From contig NW_019775433.1 in NCBI RefSeq assembly GCF_001039355.2, forward strand, positions 75,682-139,681: DNA of 64,000 bases, given 5' to 3'. Below, piece after piece: positions 60,547 through 64,000 of this stretch; the first letter of the stretch is position 1; the number at the start of each line of letters is the position of its first letter. The position numbers and the translations under genes were made by a program. The notes beneath the pieces are model-generated. The model was not told the origin of the DNA and searched no databases. It saw only the letters and a list, made by a program, of their open reading frames with translations. The stretch comes from Lingula anatina (Eukaryota > Brachiopoda > Lingulata > Lingulida > Lingulidae).

Positions 60547-63500
60547 TTATCGCCGAACTGCGCGCACCTGAAAAGGGTACGGTTCAAAGGTCACGTGAAA
60601 CGGTCCTTTGGTGACATCCGGTAACTCCTGACCGGGGACATTTTGGAATGTAAAATGTTGTAGCATCGTAGTAAAGAAAATGAAGTCTTCAATTTCTGCT
60701 AAATTTTTCCCTGGGCACACACGTGGCCCTAAAATGAAGGCAAAATGAATAGGCATCCTTAATATTAGTGCATCCTAATATTAGAATCAACCGTTTAAAA
60801 GTGATAATTAATCTTTCGAGTGTTTCACTTTGAATCACAATATAGGCAATAAGTATTTAATGGTTTTTGCAAAACTGAAATACAATCGTCGCACAAAATA
60901 CAATTACTCTTGTTTAGTTTTTGTTCAGAATTGTCTATTCCACGGAGCAAAACGTACCGATTGAAAACGGTATATATTTGTCATTCTTCAAAACCTTCCC
61001 GGTTTTGTCCAGCCATCGTTCCGGTCTGAATTCCAACGGATCTTCCCAGTAGCTGGGGCTCCTAAGGACTCGCCCTATATCCGGTATGACCAGTGTGTTG
61101 GCAGGGATGGTATATCCACGTAGCTCTACAGTCTCACTTGTAGCATGTGCGAGGCTGTTGGGTGCTGAAAAGGGTTCCACATTCTGAATGTAACCACATA
61201 TTGGGCCTTCAACAACTTCAACAACTAAAACACGCCCCCCCCCAAACCCAACCCTCAATGGGAACATTTGAAAAACGTGTACACTTTGAAACATTTTAGA
61301 AAATGAATGAAAAGTGATTCTTTGGGTGCCAAGCAGTTTTAATCCATTCCTGGGAGTGGGGTGGTGGATGGTCGTCTTTTCTTTCAGGATAAAAATTAAT
61401 GAAAGAACACGTCTTAGTGAAACAAAACTAAAAAAACATTCTACTTGATCTTACCAAAAATCTAGAACACTGACAGCTTTTATCACTTGAAATTTTATAA
61501 ACCATTTAATTTTGAAAAATGAAAAATAATCATGCAATGTTTGAGACAAGATTTATTATGTATATAGCTGGGGTAGGTCATCAAATAGTTGTAGAAATAC
61601 ATACATAACAGCAGATTAAAATGAAAATTGATCACATTTAAACTCTTTTAAAGTAAGCACTCCTTTGAACAATTTTGGCGACATGGAATTTTTTTTTTAA
61701 TGATGAAAGACGAACTACTTCGAAAACTTATACCCGGATGATGTGTTATGAGAAGAGCGACACAGTAAAATGTCCGAGGTGTCTCGGTATAGTTCGAGTG
61801 ATATACTGCATGTGTTTATTTGACACTAAGAAACACAATTGACGCAAAGTTTTCTATCAGAAGAGAATTTTCCCGGATAAGAACACAAAATCTTGCAGCA
61901 ACGTTAGCGTCATTACATACCAACAGGGGAGCGTCTCATAATTTCCAGCACTGTAGCTTCTGTGTACGGCATCTTGTGGCGATCTTCATAGCAAGGGACT
62001 TTCTCACGACCGATAACCTGTGGCGACGGATAAAAATTCAGCTGATTAGTTTAAGCAATTCTCCTTGTGGTTACTTGAAAATTGAATTTATAATGTTAAA
62101 AATGTGTATTTATTTCTTTATTTATTTAGTTAGTAAGTTAGTTATTTGCTAAACGGTGTTTCAAATTGTTACGGTTTATTGAGATTTTATGGGTTGTTAG
62201 GCACGCCAATCGTGGTTCTTCGTATATATACTGTACATTATTAACTGTATTATTTGCATGATATGTAGACACTGGCGTTATGAGGATTGCAATTACTACA
62301 TAAATAATGTCTAACTACACATTCACACATATCTGAAAATTGTCAATCACTCCAACTGTATCGGCACAGAAAACTGACCCTCTCGATGCGAAAAGAGCCT
62401 TTGACTCACAGGGTGTTTATAGATTACTTGCCCTGTCAATCTCGGCCTGGACCTTCTGTTGAACATCAGGGTGATGCATCATGTGAACGACACCCCACTG
62501 CAGGGCGCTGGCAGTGGTTTCTGTTCCAGCCAGGTACAGGTCCACTATCACGAAGAAGACGTTTTTTTCTGGAAAGAAATTATGACCATTTTATGGTAAA
62601 ATTATCCTATGATTTATGAAGCAACATACATGAAAATTTGAAAATCAGAGTGCATTGCTTAAAGCAAAATATTTTCAGAACAACATTCTTTTATCTTTAC
62701 GGAGTAAATCGCCTTAATGTCGTACCTGTAAAGACGTCTAAATCCTTTTCCTCCTGTAGCGTTTTGAGATAACAGTCGATAAAATCCCTTATATTTTCAG
62801 GGTCGAATGTCTTCCTGTGTTCCTCGACTTCTGTTTTGATCATTTCGGTCAGCTCTTTCATCTTCTCGACACGCAGCTTTTTGTAATTCTGAACATTAAA
62901 AAATGCACCATACATAACGTAATATATCAGATGCATGCGTTAGTGGGAGGGAAATACGAAATGATGAGTTATTATGCCGTATAGTTGACATAAAAGACTA
63001 AGATGAGAATATTACGTGACGTGGCGCCGTGCGTTGAGCAGTGACATGACGCCACTTGCAGTGTGGCTCTATGTGCTGTATTATTTTACATTTTCGTGAT
63101 GTTACAAAAGAAAATTGTGCTCAGTAACGGATTTAGGGAGATGCCATGGGGGTCCAGACACACAACAACAACAACTTTACCTCAGTGCTTGGCATAAATA
63201 TTTCGGCCCATGGTAAAAAGGTTGTTAAACCCAACCCAAAAGTGCGAAACAACTCTTCCAACTTTTGCTGCATTGTGGAGAAAAAAGGGTCGTCGATTTC
63301 ATGCCTAAAACAGAAATTCGCTTGAAAGATTATCCAACTTGCTATCATAAATGTTTGGTTGGTCCTCCAGTTTGTCTGTCTGAAGGTCCGCTAGTTGTCC
63401 GTTTGTCTGTCTCTTAGATAATATCTATCCAATTAAACCACTTAAAATCTGGTCATTTTTATCTAAAAACAAAAAATATGTATTACAAAACGACCATGTG

Positions 63501-63777
63501 TTCATACAGTAGGTGACTCCAAAAAAAAAAAAAAACTAGTTTTACCTTGATCCAAATACAATAGTTGATATAATGTTATTGACAGTGTGTGTGATCAATA
63601 ACTTTGGATCAAACGGTTTCCCGTCCTTGGCTTCTATCCCCTGAACCAAGCATCTGGCTTCTTCGCGGATTTTTGCCTCTAGGGAAGTCTTCCCCATGCC
63701 AAAATCTCTGAGGGTCGAAATGGCCATCCTTCGAAGCTCTTTCCACGCATGACCGTTCTTGCGTACAATTCCGGCAC
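60547..63777 (-). CDS. Cytochrome P450, CYP2-type, 5'-partial (last seven exons)
   Basis: Minus-strand exons 63777-63546, 63304-63181, 62888-62726, 62568-62432, 62017-61921, 61164-60958, 60728-60547 (stop) join in frame to 379 residues. The N-terminal anchor and first roughly 110 residues lie beyond the right edge. Landmarks: WKELRRMAISTLRDFGMGK (helix C region), DFIDCYLK, I-helix oxygen-binding motif AGTETT, K-helix ExxR in EIMR, the PERF-like RPERW, and the heme-binding loop FSIGPRVCPG, split by an intron after FSIG. The pattern is that of microsomal clan 2 enzymes, which oxidise steroids, fatty acids or xenobiotics with NADPH-P450 reductase at the ER. The fourth intron here uses a GC donor (AGG|GCAAGT at 62432/62431). 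All key residues are intact. Confidence 0.92.
62431..62432 (-). other. GC-AG intron donor in the P450 gene
   Basis: The exon ends ATT GAC AGG at 62432 and the intron starts GCAAGT. The next exon starts at 62017 after CAG with GTT ATC GGT, restoring the expected EIDRVIGR sequence. No GT donor at this place keeps the frame. AG|GCAAGT is the usual context of the rare GC-AG class. Confidence 0.75.
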
Positions 63778-64000
63778 CTGAAAAATATAGGCCTACCTAA
63801 GTTATCGCTTTTAATTCTATCATCTGTATCAAAAGTACAGTGAGAACTCCTTTAAAAAATAGCAATAGTAAAATAAGGCCATAGCAATTAATAAAAATAT
63901 TTTTAGGTTTGGCCAGTAACGATGATAATTTCTGCATCTTTAATTTCTGATAGGTTTGTAGCTTCGTCACTCAAAAAGTTGTGGACGAATTTTGATGAAT

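Noticed and set aside
1-64000. CRISPR arrays, operons, bacterial promoters, rRNA genes
   Set aside because: None seen; the window is intron-rich animal DNA.

Overview
This is a eukaryotic, AT-rich window from an invertebrate animal. Short exons with consensus GT-AG introns, many (TA)n/(GT)n/(GA)n/(TTA)n microsatellites, a tRNA-derived SINE, LINE fragments and several MITE-like elements all point that way. A Link (hyaluronan-binding type) domain gene, a folate-receptor-type gene and a CYP2-type cytochrome P450 lie beside the main cluster and make an invertebrate deuterostome (hemichordate or cephalochordate) my preferred guess. A lophotrochozoan is not excluded. One run of N and a duplicated contig overlap show that this is a draft scaffold.

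Positions 625-52324 (+ strand) hold a tandem cluster of four paralogous genes for large secreted mosaic proteins. Genes 2 and 3 are complete in the window, with 17 coding exons and 1144 residues each. The order is signal peptide, PAN/apple domain, FN3, fibrinogen-like domain of the contactin-associated-protein (CNTNAP/neurexin IV) type, F5/8 type C (discoidin) domain, SUEL/galactose-binding lectin domain, a second CNTNAP-type fibrinogen-like domain, then a third one with a WSC-like 97-residue module nested inside it. There is no transmembrane segment. Nearly every module boundary is a phase-1 intron, the hallmark of exon shuffling. Gene 1 is cut by the left window edge (exons 6-17 present). 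Gene 4 is the most divergent: it lacks the nested module exon, carries a one-base frame shift in its FN3 exon, and contains an assembly gap around which exons 8 and 9 appear twice. Genes 2 and 3 are a recent direct duplication of about 13.5 kb whose break points can be read from the flanks (about 10869, 24360 and 37923).

Positions 54119-63777 (- strand) hold three unrelated genes: a folate-receptor-like, probably GPI-anchored protein (4 exons); a small secreted coiled-coil plus Link-domain protein (2 coding exons, with a TATA box and a 5' non-coding exon); and the 3' seven exons of a CYP2-type P450 whose N-terminal part lies beyond the right edge.

Mobile DNA includes a degenerate LINE reverse transcriptase in an intron of gene 1, a full-length SINE present downstream of gene 3 but absent at the matching site of gene 2, a MITE in gene 2 with its empty site in gene 3, another MITE in gene 3, a 300-bp palindrome in gene 4, and a 40-bp-arm hairpin in gene 1. 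Decayed extra copies of exons 6 and 11 ('ghost exons') sit in introns of genes 2 and 3.

The cluster combines at least four kinds of domain known from families that bind carbohydrate or cell surfaces. A role in extracellular recognition (immunity, matrix or gamete surface) is plausible, but this is inference from domains only.
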